52,715 bases of DNA from JBBQKF01 sp038326615 (GTDB lineage: Bacteria > Bacillota > Clostridia > Saccharofermentanales > UBA5734). Positions 17,783-26,995 of the stretch are shown here, in pieces. The position numbers and the translations under genes are program-made. Numbering within the stretch: the stretch's first letter is position 1; every line of letters starts with the position of its first letter. The notes below the pieces were generated by a model. That model was not told the origin of the DNA. It did not search any database and saw only the letters and a list, made by a program, of their open reading frames with translations. The stretch is from NCBI GenBank assembly GCA_038326615.1, contig JBBQKF010000013.1:1-52715 (forward strand). The letters are read 5' to 3'.

Positions 17783-19120
17783 TTAATAAGTAAAACCTTG
17801 CTGATACATGGCTGTTGCAACTTTTTCGAATCCTGCAACATTTGCTCCAAGGAGCAGATTATCAGGTTCGCCATATTCTGCAGCAGCTCTGCTTGAATTT
17901 TTATAAATATTTATCATGATATTTTTAAGTTTCTCGTCAACTTCCTCAAATGTCCAACTATATCTCATGCTGTTCTGACACATTTCAAGAGCTGAAGTTG
18001 CAACTCCACCAGCATTAGCAGCTTTTGCAGGACCAAAAACAATTTTTGCTTTAAGATAAGCATCAATTGCTTCAGGTGTTGATGGCATGTTAGCGCCTTC
18101 GCCAACTGCAAAACAACCATTTGCTATTAGTGTCTTTGCTGATTCTTCGTTTATTTCGTTTTGTGTTGCACTTGGAAGAGCAATAGTACATGGAATTGTC
18201 CATATACCTTGACATCCTTCTGTATAAGTCGCATTTGGCCTATATTTAAGATATTCTTTAATTCTTAATTTGCGAACTTCTTTAATTTCTTTAACAGCAT
18301 TAAGGTCAATTCCTTCTGCGTCATGTATATACCCTTCAGAATCACTAAGAGCAACTACTTTAGCGCCTAATTGCACAGCTTTTTCTGTTGCATAAATAGC
18401 AACATTTCCTGAGCCGGATATAACGACTGTCGCGTCTTTAAATGATTTGCCTTTTGCATTAAGTGCTTCTTCCATAAAATAGCATAAACCATATCCGGTG
18501 GCTTCAGTTCTAGCAAGGGATCCACCCCATGTAAGACCTTTGCCAGTAAGAACTCCTACAAAATTATTTTGCAATCTTTTATATTGGCCATACATATAAC
18601 CGATTTCTCTGCCACCTGTGCCTATATCGCCTGCTGGTACATCAGTATCTGCTCCGATATGCTTTGATAATTCGGTCATGAAACTCTGGCAAAAACGCAT
18701 TACTTCTCCATCGCTCTTTCCACGCGGATTAAAGTCTGATCCACCTTTACCCCCACCAATTGGAAGACCTGTCAAAGAATTTTTAAGTATCTGTTCAAAA
18801 CCTAAAAATTTAATGATACTCAAATTAACTGATGGATGCAATCTTAGACCCCCTTTGTAAGGCCCGATTGCGCTGTTGAATTGCACTCTGAATCCACGAT
18901 TAACCTGAACTTTACCTTGATCATCTACCCATGTGACTCTAAAAATAATTTGTCTTTCAGGCTCGACAATGCGAGAAAAAATTCCTGCATCTACCCATTC
19001 TGGGTGCATTTTTGCAACTGGTTCAAGAGATTCAAACACCTCTTTAACCGCCTGATGAAATTCTGGTTCGTTTGGATTTCTGGCAATTACTTGCTGGAAC
19101 ACTGGTTCAAGAATCCTCAT
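17783..19120 (-). CDS. gdhA: NADP-type glutamate dehydrogenase
   Basis: Hexameric glutamate dehydrogenase making glutamate from 2-oxoglutarate and ammonium, or the reverse. The 445-residue length and sequence (RVTWVDDQGKVQVNRGFRVQ, GPYKGGLRLHPSVN, PIGGGKGGSDFNPRGKSD with the catalytic Lys, PAGDIGTGGREIGYMYGQYK) are those of the NADP-dependent bacterial class. The nucleotide-binding fold is VVISGSGNVAIYA near residue 235. A GGAGG site precedes the ATG. It has its own promoter with two large inverted repeats, so it is probably controlled separately from the cell-wall genes upstream. With icd at 27 kb it links carbon to nitrogen assimilation. Confidence 0.96.
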   Translation of the reverse strand: MRILEPVFQQVIARNPNEPEFHQAVKEVFESLEPVAKMHPEWVDAGIFSRIVEPERQIIFRVTWVDDQGKVQVNRGFRVQFNSAIGPYKGGLRLHPSVNLSIIKFLGFEQILKNSLTGLPIGGGKGGSDFNPRGKSDGEVMRFCQSFMTELSKHIGADTDVPAGDIGTGGREIGYMYGQYKRLQNNFVGVLTGKGLTWGGSLARTEATGYGLCYFMEEALNAKGKSFKDATVVISGSGNVAIYATEKAVQLGAKVVALSDSEGYIHDAEGIDLNAVKEIKEVRKLRIKEYLKYRPNATYTEGCQGIWTIPCTIALPSATQNEINEESAKTLIANGCFAVGEGANMPSTPEAIDAYLKAKIVFGPAKAANAGGVATSALEMCQNSMRYSWTFEEVDEKLKNIMINIYKNSSRAAAEYGEPDNLLLGANVAGFEKVATAMYQQGFTY

Positions 19121-19145
19121 TGATACTTCCTCCTATGTTATTCAT

Positions 19146-19202
19146 ATAATATTTGCGAATAATCGCAAATATTATTGTATTAATAAATCCGATTTTAGTC
19201 AA
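19146..19202 (-). promoter_or_regulatory. gdhA promoter with start-site palindrome (operator candidate)
   Basis: On the minus strand TTGACT (19197-19202) and TACAAT (19174-19179) are 17 bases apart. Immediately downstream, overlapping the -10 by two bases, is a perfect inverted repeat with 13-bp arms, ATAATATTTGCGA at 19146-19158 and its complement at 19163-19175, spacer ATAA. The predicted start site, near 19167, lies inside the palindrome, so a bound dimeric protein would block initiation. An mRNA hairpin is less likely because only half would be transcribed. Confidence 0.7.
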
Positions 19203-19203
19203 T

Positions 19204-19252
19204 ATAAAATGAAAGAAAAATGACAATAAATTTCATTTTTCTTTCATTTTAT
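19204..19252. repeat. Perfect 20-bp inverted repeat directly upstream of the gdhA -35
   Basis: The arm ATAAAATGAAAGAAAAATGA at 19204-19223 has its exact reverse complement at 19233-19252, with a 9-base spacer. It begins one base from the -35 box. It could bind an activator or form a cruciform; as an RNA hairpin it could also end transcription coming from the upstream genes, though the stem is very AT-rich. The remaining gap, 19253-19428, shows no other recognisable element. Confidence 0.75.
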
Positions 19253-19428
19253 GTAATCAATAAAAACATTTTGTGCTATTTATATAATAACTACAACAAG
19301 GCTTTATGCGTTAGTGTTAAATTTTAGATACTTAAAATAAAATAAATTATTTATACTATTGCAAGAAATCGTTTCGAATATTGCATTTATTTCACTTTAA
19401 GAATATTTTATTCTATAAGAGCTCTCTT

Positions 19429-19818
19429 TTATTTTAAGAGTTCTCTCCAATCAAGATCTCCGCGGTCAATTGCCAAAACTAAAATTTCAGCTGTTGCAAT
19501 ATTAGTTGCATATGGAATCTGATTTGTGTCACAGGCCTTAAGTAATGCATTGGGAATACTATATTCGTCTGACATAGGATCTCTTAGATAAAGTACTGCA
19601 TCAATTTCGTTAAACATGACTTTCGATGCAAACTGGTCAAACCTTCCTGTAATTTCTGTCGAAACACCTGTAACCCTAAGATTTGTCGCTTCAGAAATAA
19701 GACGGGCAATATTTGACACAGAATAAGTTATGTGTCTTGATAAAATCTGGCTGTACGCCGTACAAAAGTTAACTAGCAATTCATTTTTTTGATTATCTGC
19801 TAAAAGGACAATTTTCAC
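19429..19818 (-). CDS. Methylglyoxal synthase homologue lacking the catalytic signature
   Basis: A 129-residue protein of the methylglyoxal synthase fold. The frame, spacing and C-terminus (EIDAVLYLRDP, IPYATNIATAEILV, RGDLDWREL) align with clostridial MgsA, but functional residues are replaced. The N-terminal IAHDxxxK is LADNQKN, so the His and Asp of E. coli H19/D20 and the phosphate-binding Lys are gone. TGTTG is VSNIA. The SGPxGGDQQ loop reads STEITGRFDQ, and the PH of DPLxxxPH is YS. Only the Asp of RDP clearly remains. Methylglyoxal formation is therefore doubtful; a binding or regulatory role is possible. The start chosen is GTG, 7 bases after GGAGGG; an ATG 21 bases upstream overlaps that site. 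It follows PBP2, the place clostridial mgsA often occupies. Confidence 0.75.
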   Translation of the reverse strand: MKIVLLADNQKNELLVNFCTAYSQILSRHITYSVSNIARLISEATNLRVTGVSTEITGRFDQFASKVMFNEIDAVLYLRDPMSDEYSIPNALLKACDTNQIPYATNIATAEILVLAIDRGDLDWRELLK

Positions 19819-20018
19819 TGTTAAACCCTCCATTGTCATCTATTATATTAATGGTCTATTTCTATTTTAACCATCAGATGCGTTTCATACAAGTCTTTTT
19901 CAATAATATTTTGTAATTTACAGTAAATTTCAACAAATTAAACATTTATTTAACAAATTTTTGTTCATACCGTTTTAATAATTACATAAAATTTGTTCTT
20001 TTACAAAATATATTAATT

Positions 20019-22325
20019 TTAATCAATCATTGGTAATGTTAAAGTCTCGTACGATACACTAGTACCGAGACCAAAATAGGCAGATAATAAATCTTTTGCA
20101 ACTCCCATTGTATTTGATCCCCAAACACCTTTTTCTATAATCTGTGCAATAGCAACCTGAGGATTATCAGCAGGAGCGTAGCATATAAACAATGCATTTG
20201 ATGAAGAACGATCTTCGTTACCAGTTTCTGCTGTACCAGTTTTACAAGCTATAGATATTTGAAAATTGCCAAACACACCTTTTGCAGTACCTTGTCTGTC
20301 TTTTGAAACAGCAATCATCGCTGCCCTTACAGAGTCAATTGATGACTTTTTGACGGGAAGTATAATTGGCTCGGTTCCACCTGCCTTAATGAGAGTTCCG
20401 TCAGATTTTGTTATTTCTTTAATCACATGTGGCGTTGTTAAAAGCCCATTTGACATTGCAGAAACATAACGTGCAAGTTGCACAATTGTATATCTATTAT
20501 CAAATTGCCCTATAGCAGTTTGCGCTGTATCTGCTGGAAACCATACCTGATCAGATGGATTTTGTCTTAGTAGTTTTTTGGTTTCTCGATTTGAGCGATA
20601 CCCTTTTTCTTCTCCGGGAAGGTCAATTCCAGAATATTCACCAAGACCGAAAGCTTTCATCCATTTATCAAGCTTATCTATACCTACAGCTACGCCAAGC
20701 TTATGAAAATAAATATTACATGAAGTTGCCATTCCTCTGATCAACGTAAGATTGCCGTGCCCCTTAGTAGGGTATTCAAGACATCTGAAAGGCCACTCTC
20801 CAATTATTTCAGTTCCACCACAATGAATATTAGTATTTACGTTTTCTTCAAGTGCAGACAATAAAACTATTGGTTTGAATGTTGATCCTGGTGCATATAT
20901 TTCCATAATAGCACGATTAAGCATTGGTTTGTCTTTTTTATCTAGCAATGCTTTAACCATACGCTTTTTACTTTCCTTGTCATACTGTGACATTACAAAA
21001 TCATTTGGATCAAATGACGGATAACTTGCTAGTGCAAGAGTTTCACCATTTTTAACATCCAACATTACAACTGCTCCAGAATCGGCATCACCCTTATTCT
21101 TATCACGCGGGTTTTTCTTAATGAATTCAATGTTTTTCTTCAATGATTCCATTGCAATCTTCTGCAGTTTCATATCAATTGTTAGCATTATATCATTTCC
21201 GGCTATTGGTGGTTTCCCATCATATTCAGAAAGATATACTTCATTTTCACCTTTAGCTGTTAAAATATTATACGGCCTAACCCCATTTGTTCCCTTTAGG
21301 TATCTTTCAGCATATGATTCCACTCCGCTCTTACCGACGATATCATTCAAAGTATATCCGGCACTTTGCATTTCATCGTATTGTTTAGAAGAAATTGCTC
21401 CCATATATCCAATTACATGCCCTAGATATTTTGCATCTGGAAGGTATCTTCTCTCCGATTCAACTCCTGACAATATCCCCATAAATCTATAATTTTGTTC
21501 TTCAAGCATTGTTATTACACTCTCGTCAAGATCTCTTGCAATTTCTATGGGCTTGCCGTTTTTATATGCCCATCTATCAAGATAAATAGCATATCTTAAT
21601 CTTATAATCTTATATGAGTCATCATTGGAGTAAGATTTATCAAGATCAAACATCGTATATCTCAAATAATCAAAAAAATGAATTATGTCAAGCTTTGCAT
21701 ATTTTTTGTCGTCATATGAAATCTTTCTGCCTGTTAAATCGGCTTTTAGCGCAAAAATGTTTTTGTTTATCTGCCATGCAAGGATATCATCATTTGTCTT
21801 GAGAAATTTCATTGGTTTAATAGAAAAATAGTCAGAAAGCAGATTCGAATATTGAATTTTATTTGTTTCGAGATATTTTGCCAGATCTAGTAACATCGAG
21901 TTAAATTTAGCGTTTTCCATATTTGCATCACATAAATATAAAACATTAATGTTTTTAGAAATCGCAAGTGGAACCCCATATCGGTCAAAAATATTACCTC
22001 TTGGTGCCGGTATAATTCTTTCTCTAGAAACTCCTTGAGACGATTGCCCTATTCCCGTTCCTGATGAAGGATTAAGCTGAAGAATTGCGGTATTTAAAAA
22101 TATTATTAATCCAAATATCAAAATTAGCAACGATAATACAGAGTAGCGGCTTTTCAAAAAAACTTTTGCCTTTACAGCAATCGATTTTTTCTCACTGTTT
22201 TCATAGATGTTTTGCAAGTTGTCCTTGCTATTTACTACATGAGAATCAATTTCTGTATTATCAATGAAGGGAACTTTTCCCTTATAAAGTTTAGATGATA
22301 TTTTTGTGTATATTTTATTTTTCAC
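20019..22325 (-). CDS. mrdA: Penicillin-binding protein 2 (elongation transpeptidase)
   Basis: Class B penicillin-binding protein that cross-links peptidoglycan outside the membrane. One membrane segment (SRYSVLSLLILIFGLIIFLN) follows a cytoplasmic stretch of about 60 residues, then a dimerisation domain and the transpeptidase domain with the three active-site motifs GSTFKP (SxxK), TSCNIYFHKLG (SxN) and KTGTAETG. At 768 residues it is typical of clostridial PBP2. The frame opens at a TTG (22355) overlapping mreD, but a GTG at 22325 has GAAAGG six bases before it and is preferred; the two differ by 10 residues. It follows mreC and mreD, the usual partners. Confidence 0.93.
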   Translation of the reverse strand: MKNKIYTKISSKLYKGKVPFIDNTEIDSHVVNSKDNLQNIYENSEKKSIAVKAKVFLKSRYSVLSLLILIFGLIIFLNTAILQLNPSSGTGIGQSSQGVSRERIIPAPRGNIFDRYGVPLAISKNINVLYLCDANMENAKFNSMLLDLAKYLETNKIQYSNLLSDYFSIKPMKFLKTNDDILAWQINKNIFALKADLTGRKISYDDKKYAKLDIIHFFDYLRYTMFDLDKSYSNDDSYKIIRLRYAIYLDRWAYKNGKPIEIARDLDESVITMLEEQNYRFMGILSGVESERRYLPDAKYLGHVIGYMGAISSKQYDEMQSAGYTLNDIVGKSGVESYAERYLKGTNGVRPYNILTAKGENEVYLSEYDGKPPIAGNDIMLTIDMKLQKIAMESLKKNIEFIKKNPRDKNKGDADSGAVVMLDVKNGETLALASYPSFDPNDFVMSQYDKESKKRMVKALLDKKDKPMLNRAIMEIYAPGSTFKPIVLLSALEENVNTNIHCGGTEIIGEWPFRCLEYPTKGHGNLTLIRGMATSCNIYFHKLGVAVGIDKLDKWMKAFGLGEYSGIDLPGEEKGYRSNRETKKLLRQNPSDQVWFPADTAQTAIGQFDNRYTIVQLARYVSAMSNGLLTTPHVIKEITKSDGTLIKAGGTEPIILPVKKSSIDSVRAAMIAVSKDRQGTAKGVFGNFQISIACKTGTAETGNEDRSSSNALFICYAPADNPQVAIAQIIEKGVWGSNTMGVAKDLLSAYFGLGTSVSYETLTLPMID

Positions 22326-22351
22326 AGTATACCTTTCAAATAAATTAATTT

Positions 22352-22906
22352 TCAACCTAGTGAATAAGAATCATCAAGAACTTCAAGCGATGCTTTCTTA
22401 TATGGTCCGAATTTTTTTAGTAAATAAAATAGAATACCTGCTGTAATTATATTTGTTACAATACCTGGTATCATTTGGTTTTGAATAACCCAAATGGAAT
22501 ACTGAAAAAACGATTCAGATGATTGAAAAAATATAAGAGAAATAGCATTAATTGAAATGTAATATAAAATTGTTGCCATTAAAACTTGGCACAAAGCAAT
22601 AAGAACATTTCTGCTAAGGAATTTTTTTAAAAAGATTGACGCAAAAACAGAACAAAACAAGAAAATTAGCATTCCAATCCCTAAAAATCTACCTGCTAAT
22701 GAGTCCCTTATAAATCCTGCAATAAGTCCAATTATAATGGCATCAGAAATTCCATACAAATATCCAACTAAAATGCAAAAAACAAAGAGTAAATCTGGTT
22801 TAATTCCTAATATTTGAACAAATTCAGGTAAAGAAAACTGAACTATTGTTAAAAGCCACAAAAAGAGTGAATAACTAATTATAATTCGGATAGTTGCCTT
22901 ATTCAC
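22352..22906 (-). CDS. mreD: Rod shape-determining protein MreD
   Basis: Polytopic membrane protein of the elongasome, 184 residues with five or six hydrophobic segments. The motif FSLPEFVQILGIKPDLLFVFCILVG near residues 25-49 and the following GxxAGFIRDSLAGRFLGIGM stretch are characteristic of MreD. The start is GTG, overlapping the mreC TGA as GTGA, so the two are translationally coupled. It precedes PBP2 with a few bases of overlap. Function, by family, is to hold MreC and PBP2 in the wall-synthesis complex. Confidence 0.9.
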   Translation of the reverse strand: MNKATIRIIISYSLFLWLLTIVQFSLPEFVQILGIKPDLLFVFCILVGYLYGISDAIIIGLIAGFIRDSLAGRFLGIGMLIFLFCSVFASIFLKKFLSRNVLIALCQVLMATILYYISINAISLIFFQSSESFFQYSIWVIQNQMIPGIVTNIITAGILFYLLKKFGPYKKASLEVLDDSYSLG

Positions 22907-23763
22907 TCCGTTAGTTTTCCTTTCATAACAAAAACATCGGTCAAAGATTTAATATTTGAATACAATTTAAGAACCGCCATTTTTTCGATTTTCTGATCAT
23001 CATTCTTCAATTCAACAACTTCACCGATAGGAATGCCAGGTGGATAAAGCCCGCCAAGTCCGCTTGTTATTACTTCATCGCCAACATTAACTGATGAAAA
23101 ATCTGAAATTTTATCTATCAGGCAATATCCCTTATTCTTAAGAATCAAGTCACCTCGAACTCTTACTGCGCTGCCATTACTTGTATTCATTTTTGCACTA
23201 ACAACACTTCCTTCATTTAAGACAGGCAGTATTTTTGCCGATGTTAAATCACTTGAAATAACTCTGCCAATTAAATTCATTTGTGCATCAACAACAGCAT
23301 AAGAAGTTTGTTCGTCTATAATTATCTTATCTCTTGTTCCAAGGTTTACTCTGAAAACGTCGAACCAATCCCCTATTCCACGAGTAAGCACTGATGCTCC
23401 AAGTAATTCGTAATCCGAAAATATTTCTTTAATTTTAAATGCAGATTTAAGTTCTTCCCATCTTCTGCCATTTTCTTCAAGTTCTTTAACTTTTTGTTCG
23501 AGTTTCGCATTTTGTGATTTTAGAGCAATATTTTCTTCTCTGATTTTCATACCATTTGTCAATGATTCAAAAAATCCAGATATTCCTCCTGTCGATTTAC
23601 TGATAAGAGTCTGAAGAGGGTCTGTTATAAATGAAATCGGGCTTGAAATTGCATTAAGAGGGCTTCCTGGAATTGATGAATATATTAGCAAAGACAACAC
23701 AAATAGTGTTGAAACAATAATAATAAAAACCCTATTTTTGTTGCTTTTCTTCTTCAATTGCAT
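22903..23763 (-). CDS. mreC: Cell shape-determining protein MreC
   Basis: Bitopic membrane protein of 286 residues that links cytoplasmic and wall-building parts of the elongasome. A basic N-terminus and membrane segment (residues about 11-30) are followed by a coiled-coil around 70-105 (REENIALKSQNAKLEQKVKE) and the beta-rich MreC domain with VNLGTRDKI, LIGRVI and GDEVITSGLGGLYPPGIPIG. A GAGGGGGA ribosome site is close to the ATG. Only 146 bases separate it from radC; mreB, normally there in clostridia, is absent. Confidence 0.93.
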   Translation of the reverse strand: MQLKKKSNKNRVFIIIVSTLFVLSLLIYSSIPGSPLNAISSPISFITDPLQTLISKSTGGISGFFESLTNGMKIREENIALKSQNAKLEQKVKELEENGRRWEELKSAFKIKEIFSDYELLGASVLTRGIGDWFDVFRVNLGTRDKIIIDEQTSYAVVDAQMNLIGRVISSDLTSAKILPVLNEGSVVSAKMNTSNGSAVRVRGDLILKNKGYCLIDKISDFSSVNVGDEVITSGLGGLYPPGIPIGEVVELKNDDQKIEKMAVLKLYSNIKSLTDVFVMKGKLTE

Positions 23764-23909
23764 TCCCCCTCGCTTTAGTTAAAATTGACAATAATCGCAT
23801 TTATTTAGTAAAAATATAATATGAGTCTATAATGATGAATAAACTCAAAACCTCTTATTATAATACAGTAATGCTTTGATTATTTCAACTTTATCGTTTT
23901 CTTGTTCTA

Positions 23910-24683
23910 TTATGACAAATTTTTTGAAGCATCTTTCAAGATCAGAGCTGATTGAATGCTTTCATATCCATTTCTCGCAATAATAATATGATCAAGTATG
24001 GGTATATCAAGTTCTTTTGCGAGTTTTGACAGAATAAGTGTTGTTTTAAAATCACTTTGTGATGGATATGGGTTACCACTTGGATGATTATGCAGTAGAA
24101 TCATTGAAGAAGCATTGTATTTAAGCGCATCTTTGAAAATTTCGCGGGGTGAAAACATTGTTGATTTGACGTTTCCACTTGCACTTTTTATTATTCTCAT
24201 TAATGCGTTTTTATTATCTAATAACGCTATTCTAAGTTCTTCATTAGGCAATTGCTGCATTTCTTCCTGCACATATTTAACAATATCAGAAGGAGATTTG
24301 ATTATTGCTTCATTAAAAGATGGCGAGTTTCTTGCAACTCTTCTGCCAAGTTCAACACATGCTTTAATTTGAATAGCTTTTACTCTTCCAATACCCGGAA
24401 TGCTTTTAAGGTCATCAATCGGGATATGGCATAAAAAAGATATTCCTTGTTTTTGGAAGTCGAGAGATTGAACTTGTTGTGACAACGAAATTGCTGATGT
24501 TCCTTTAATCCCTGATTTTAGTATTATAGCAATCAGTTCGGTGTCTGATAAAGATATTTCGCCATCCCGCTCAAGTTTTTCGTAAGGCTGGTCATAAACA
24601 GGAAGTTCTTTCATTTTAAGAGTGTTATCAAAACTACCTTTTTTCTTTGTATTCTCTTGACTTTTGTTCATATTATTTTTCAT
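23910..24683 (-). CDS. radC: RadC family JAB/MPN-domain protein
   Basis: RadC homologue of 257 residues, with an N-terminal UPF0758 helical region (LPVYDQPYEKLERDGEISLSD), a helix-hairpin-helix (IPGIGRVKAIQIKACVELG near 96-114) and a C-terminal JAB1/MPN metalloprotease-like domain with LLHNHPSGNPYPSQSD. The metal ligands are present. The real biological role is unsettled; older links with recombination repair are weak. AGGAGG precedes the ATG. In clostridia radC usually precedes mreB; here mreC follows directly. Confidence 0.93.
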   Translation of the reverse strand: MKNNMNKSQENTKKKGSFDNTLKMKELPVYDQPYEKLERDGEISLSDTELIAIILKSGIKGTSAISLSQQVQSLDFQKQGISFLCHIPIDDLKSIPGIGRVKAIQIKACVELGRRVARNSPSFNEAIIKSPSDIVKYVQEEMQQLPNEELRIALLDNKNALMRIIKSASGNVKSTMFSPREIFKDALKYNASSMILLHNHPSGNPYPSQSDFKTTLILSKLAKELDIPILDHIIIARNGYESIQSALILKDASKNLS

Positions 24684-24840
24684 GAATAATTCCTCCTGTG
24701 TTTATAACAAAGTGGGATATGATAATAATTCATTTCAAATAATATAATTTAATTCATAATAGTTAGGTCTTAATAATTAGGCATTATAATTCATATCAGA
24801 ATAATTTAGATAAAATTAATAAAATCAGACATGACAGATT

Positions 24841-26241
24841 CTAAAATTCTGCATTACCTGTAGTTCTTGGAAATGGAATAACATCCCTGATATTGGAAAC
24901 TCCTGTTAGGTACATAATCATTCTTTCGAATCCAAGACCAAACCCTGCATGTTTTGTTCCTCCGAATTTTCTCAAATCAAGATACCACCAATAATCCTTT
25001 GGATTCAGGTTTAGTTCTTCCATTCTTTTTATCAGAATATCATAATTTTCTTCTCTTTGGCTTCCACCAATTATTTCTCCAATTCCCGGAACCAAACAAT
25101 CCATTGCGGCAACAGTTTTGCCATCAGCATTTTGTTTCATATAAAATGCTTTAATTTCTTTAGGATAATTGATTATGAAAACTGGCTTTTTAAAAAGTTT
25201 TTCGGTAATATACCTTTCGTGTTCAGTTTGTAAATCCGAGCCCCAGTCAACAGGAAATTCAAATTGCTCTTTAACTTTATTGAGTTCAATAATTGCATCA
25301 TCATATGTTAAAACACCAAAATCGTTCCCTGTAATATTATTTAATCGCTCAAGAAGGCCTTTATCCACAAAGTTATTTAAAAAATCCATCTCTTCAGGGC
25401 AATGCTCAAGAACATATGAAATAATATATTTTAACATTTCTTCAGCAAGTTTCATGTTATCTGAAAGATTTGAAAATGCTATTTCGGGCTCAACCATCCA
25501 AAATTCTGCGGCATGTCTTCCTGTGTTAGACTTTTCGGCACGGAAAGTTGGACCAAATGTATAAATTTTATTAAAAGCCATTGCGTATGTTTCGCCGTTT
25601 AGCTGACCGCTGACTGTTAGACTTGCTTGTTTTCCGAAAAAATCTTCAGAAAAATCGATGTCGGAATTTTCTTTACGCGGTGGATTTTTCATGTCAAGTG
25701 TTGTAACCTTGAACATCTCTCCCGCACCTTCGCAATCATTTGCCGTAATTAGTGGAGTATGAACGCACACAAAATTTCTTTCTTGAAAAAATTTGTGAAT
25801 AGCAAACGCTGCCACTGAGCGTACACGAAAAACCGCAGAATATAAATTTGTTCTTGGTCTTAAGTGTGCAATTGTTCTTAGAAACTCAACACTGTGTCTT
25901 TTGGGTTGCAATGGATATTCAGGAGGACAAGCACCTTCAAGTGAAATTTGGATTGCTTTGATTTCAAATGGCTGTTTTCCTTCTGGTGTAAGTATCACTT
26001 TACCTTCAACGAAAATTGATGAACCATTGCCGAAATGAGCCACCTCATCATAATTTGCAATTTCAGATTGTTCAAATACTATCTGTGTGCTCTTGAAAAA
26101 CGAACCATCATTGAAATCGATAAACCCAAACTGTTTTTGATCTCTGAGATTACGAATCCATCCAGCCAGATTGACGATTTTACCATCAAACTCTTCGGGA
26201 TTTCTAAATAACTGTTTATTGGTTATTATATTTTGCTCCAT
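24841..26241 (-). CDS. asnS: Asparagine--tRNA ligase
   Basis: Class IIb asparaginyl-tRNA synthetase, 466 residues. An N-terminal OB-fold anticodon domain (residues about 15-100, VNLAGWIRNLRDQKQFGFID) is followed by the catalytic core with FTTHxPLIT-like VCVHTPLITANDCEGAGEMF, motif 2 TFGPTFRAEKSNTGRHAAEFW and motif 3 GFGLGFERMIMYLTG. GGAAGGA precedes the start. It sits 40 bases after the SEC-C gene. I saw no T-box motif upstream of either gene, unlike pheST. Confidence 0.97.
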   Translation of the reverse strand: MEQNIITNKQLFRNPEEFDGKIVNLAGWIRNLRDQKQFGFIDFNDGSFFKSTQIVFEQSEIANYDEVAHFGNGSSIFVEGKVILTPEGKQPFEIKAIQISLEGACPPEYPLQPKRHSVEFLRTIAHLRPRTNLYSAVFRVRSVAAFAIHKFFQERNFVCVHTPLITANDCEGAGEMFKVTTLDMKNPPRKENSDIDFSEDFFGKQASLTVSGQLNGETYAMAFNKIYTFGPTFRAEKSNTGRHAAEFWMVEPEIAFSNLSDNMKLAEEMLKYIISYVLEHCPEEMDFLNNFVDKGLLERLNNITGNDFGVLTYDDAIIELNKVKEQFEFPVDWGSDLQTEHERYITEKLFKKPVFIINYPKEIKAFYMKQNADGKTVAAMDCLVPGIGEIIGGSQREENYDILIKRMEELNLNPKDYWWYLDLRKFGGTKHAGFGLGFERMIMYLTGVSNIRDVIPFPRTTGNAEF

Positions 26242-26281
26242 AAAATTTGTCCTTCCATAAACAATTTACTGTTTAGTTTTT

Positions 26282-26785
26282 TTACTTATTCAGGCAACAA
26301 TTTTTATACTTTTTACCACTGCCACATGTACAAGGATCATTTCTCCCGATTTTTTCACTGTGCACAATTTTTGAAGTTCTGAATTTTTTTGCGATTTCAT
26401 TACGCTCTTGTAATGGTATAACATTATCCCATTCAGAAAGGTTGTATAGCCAATCAGCTTTTGCTTCATGCATATTCCAAAATAGTTTTTCGTAATTAAT
26501 ATTAAGTGAAATCTCGCTGTCAACATCAAGAGTTTCTAAATCAAGAGGTTTTTCTATGCTTTCATTTATACCATCGAGAAATCCTGTAAATATTACATGT
26601 TCATCACCAAAACCAAATGTATTTGATAGTTCTGAAAATTTACCAGAAATTTTTATGGGGTACGCTTCAAATATTTTCTTGTAAGCCGCTTCTTCAAGAG
26701 AGTAATATTTCTGTACAAACTCAGTATAGGTTACTTTGTCTGAGTCATCCTTAATTTTGTTTTTCCAATTTTCATATAAAGTCAT
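26282..26785 (-). CDS. SEC-C zinc-tail protein of unknown function
   Basis: A 167-residue protein with a C-terminal SEC-C motif, GRNDPCTCGSGKKYKNCC, nearly identical to the tail of SecA in this window (Cys 152, 154, 163, 164). In SecA this tail binds zinc and contacts SecB or ribosomes. The N-terminal 130 residues (TYTEFVQKYYSLEEAAYKKI and on) match no enzyme family I recognise, though similar SEC-C proteins are frequent in Clostridia. It lies just before asnS on the same strand. Confidence 0.75.
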   Translation of the reverse strand: MTLYENWKNKIKDDSDKVTYTEFVQKYYSLEEAAYKKIFEAYPIKISGKFSELSNTFGFGDEHVIFTGFLDGINESIEKPLDLETLDVDSEISLNINYEKLFWNMHEAKADWLYNLSEWDNVIPLQERNEIAKKFRTSKIVHSEKIGRNDPCTCGSGKKYKNCCLNK

Positions 26786-26995
26786 AATGTTACCTTTCTA
26801 TGTGTTTATTTAAAAATAATATTTTTAATTGAAATTTGTTTAATTCAAATTAACCTAAATAAATTTTTCATCTTACTATTTGTTTTTCTAATTATTTCAT
26901 ATTTATTTTGTTTTGACTTATACTTACTCTTTTCAAATTTATGAAAAGATTTCTTTTTACCACACTATTTACAATCAAAAAAACTTAACGAAAAC

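Noticed and set aside
26242..26995. T-box leader for asnS
   Set aside because: No GGGTGGTACCGCG-type core occurs before asnS or the SEC-C gene; the gap before asnS is 40 bases.
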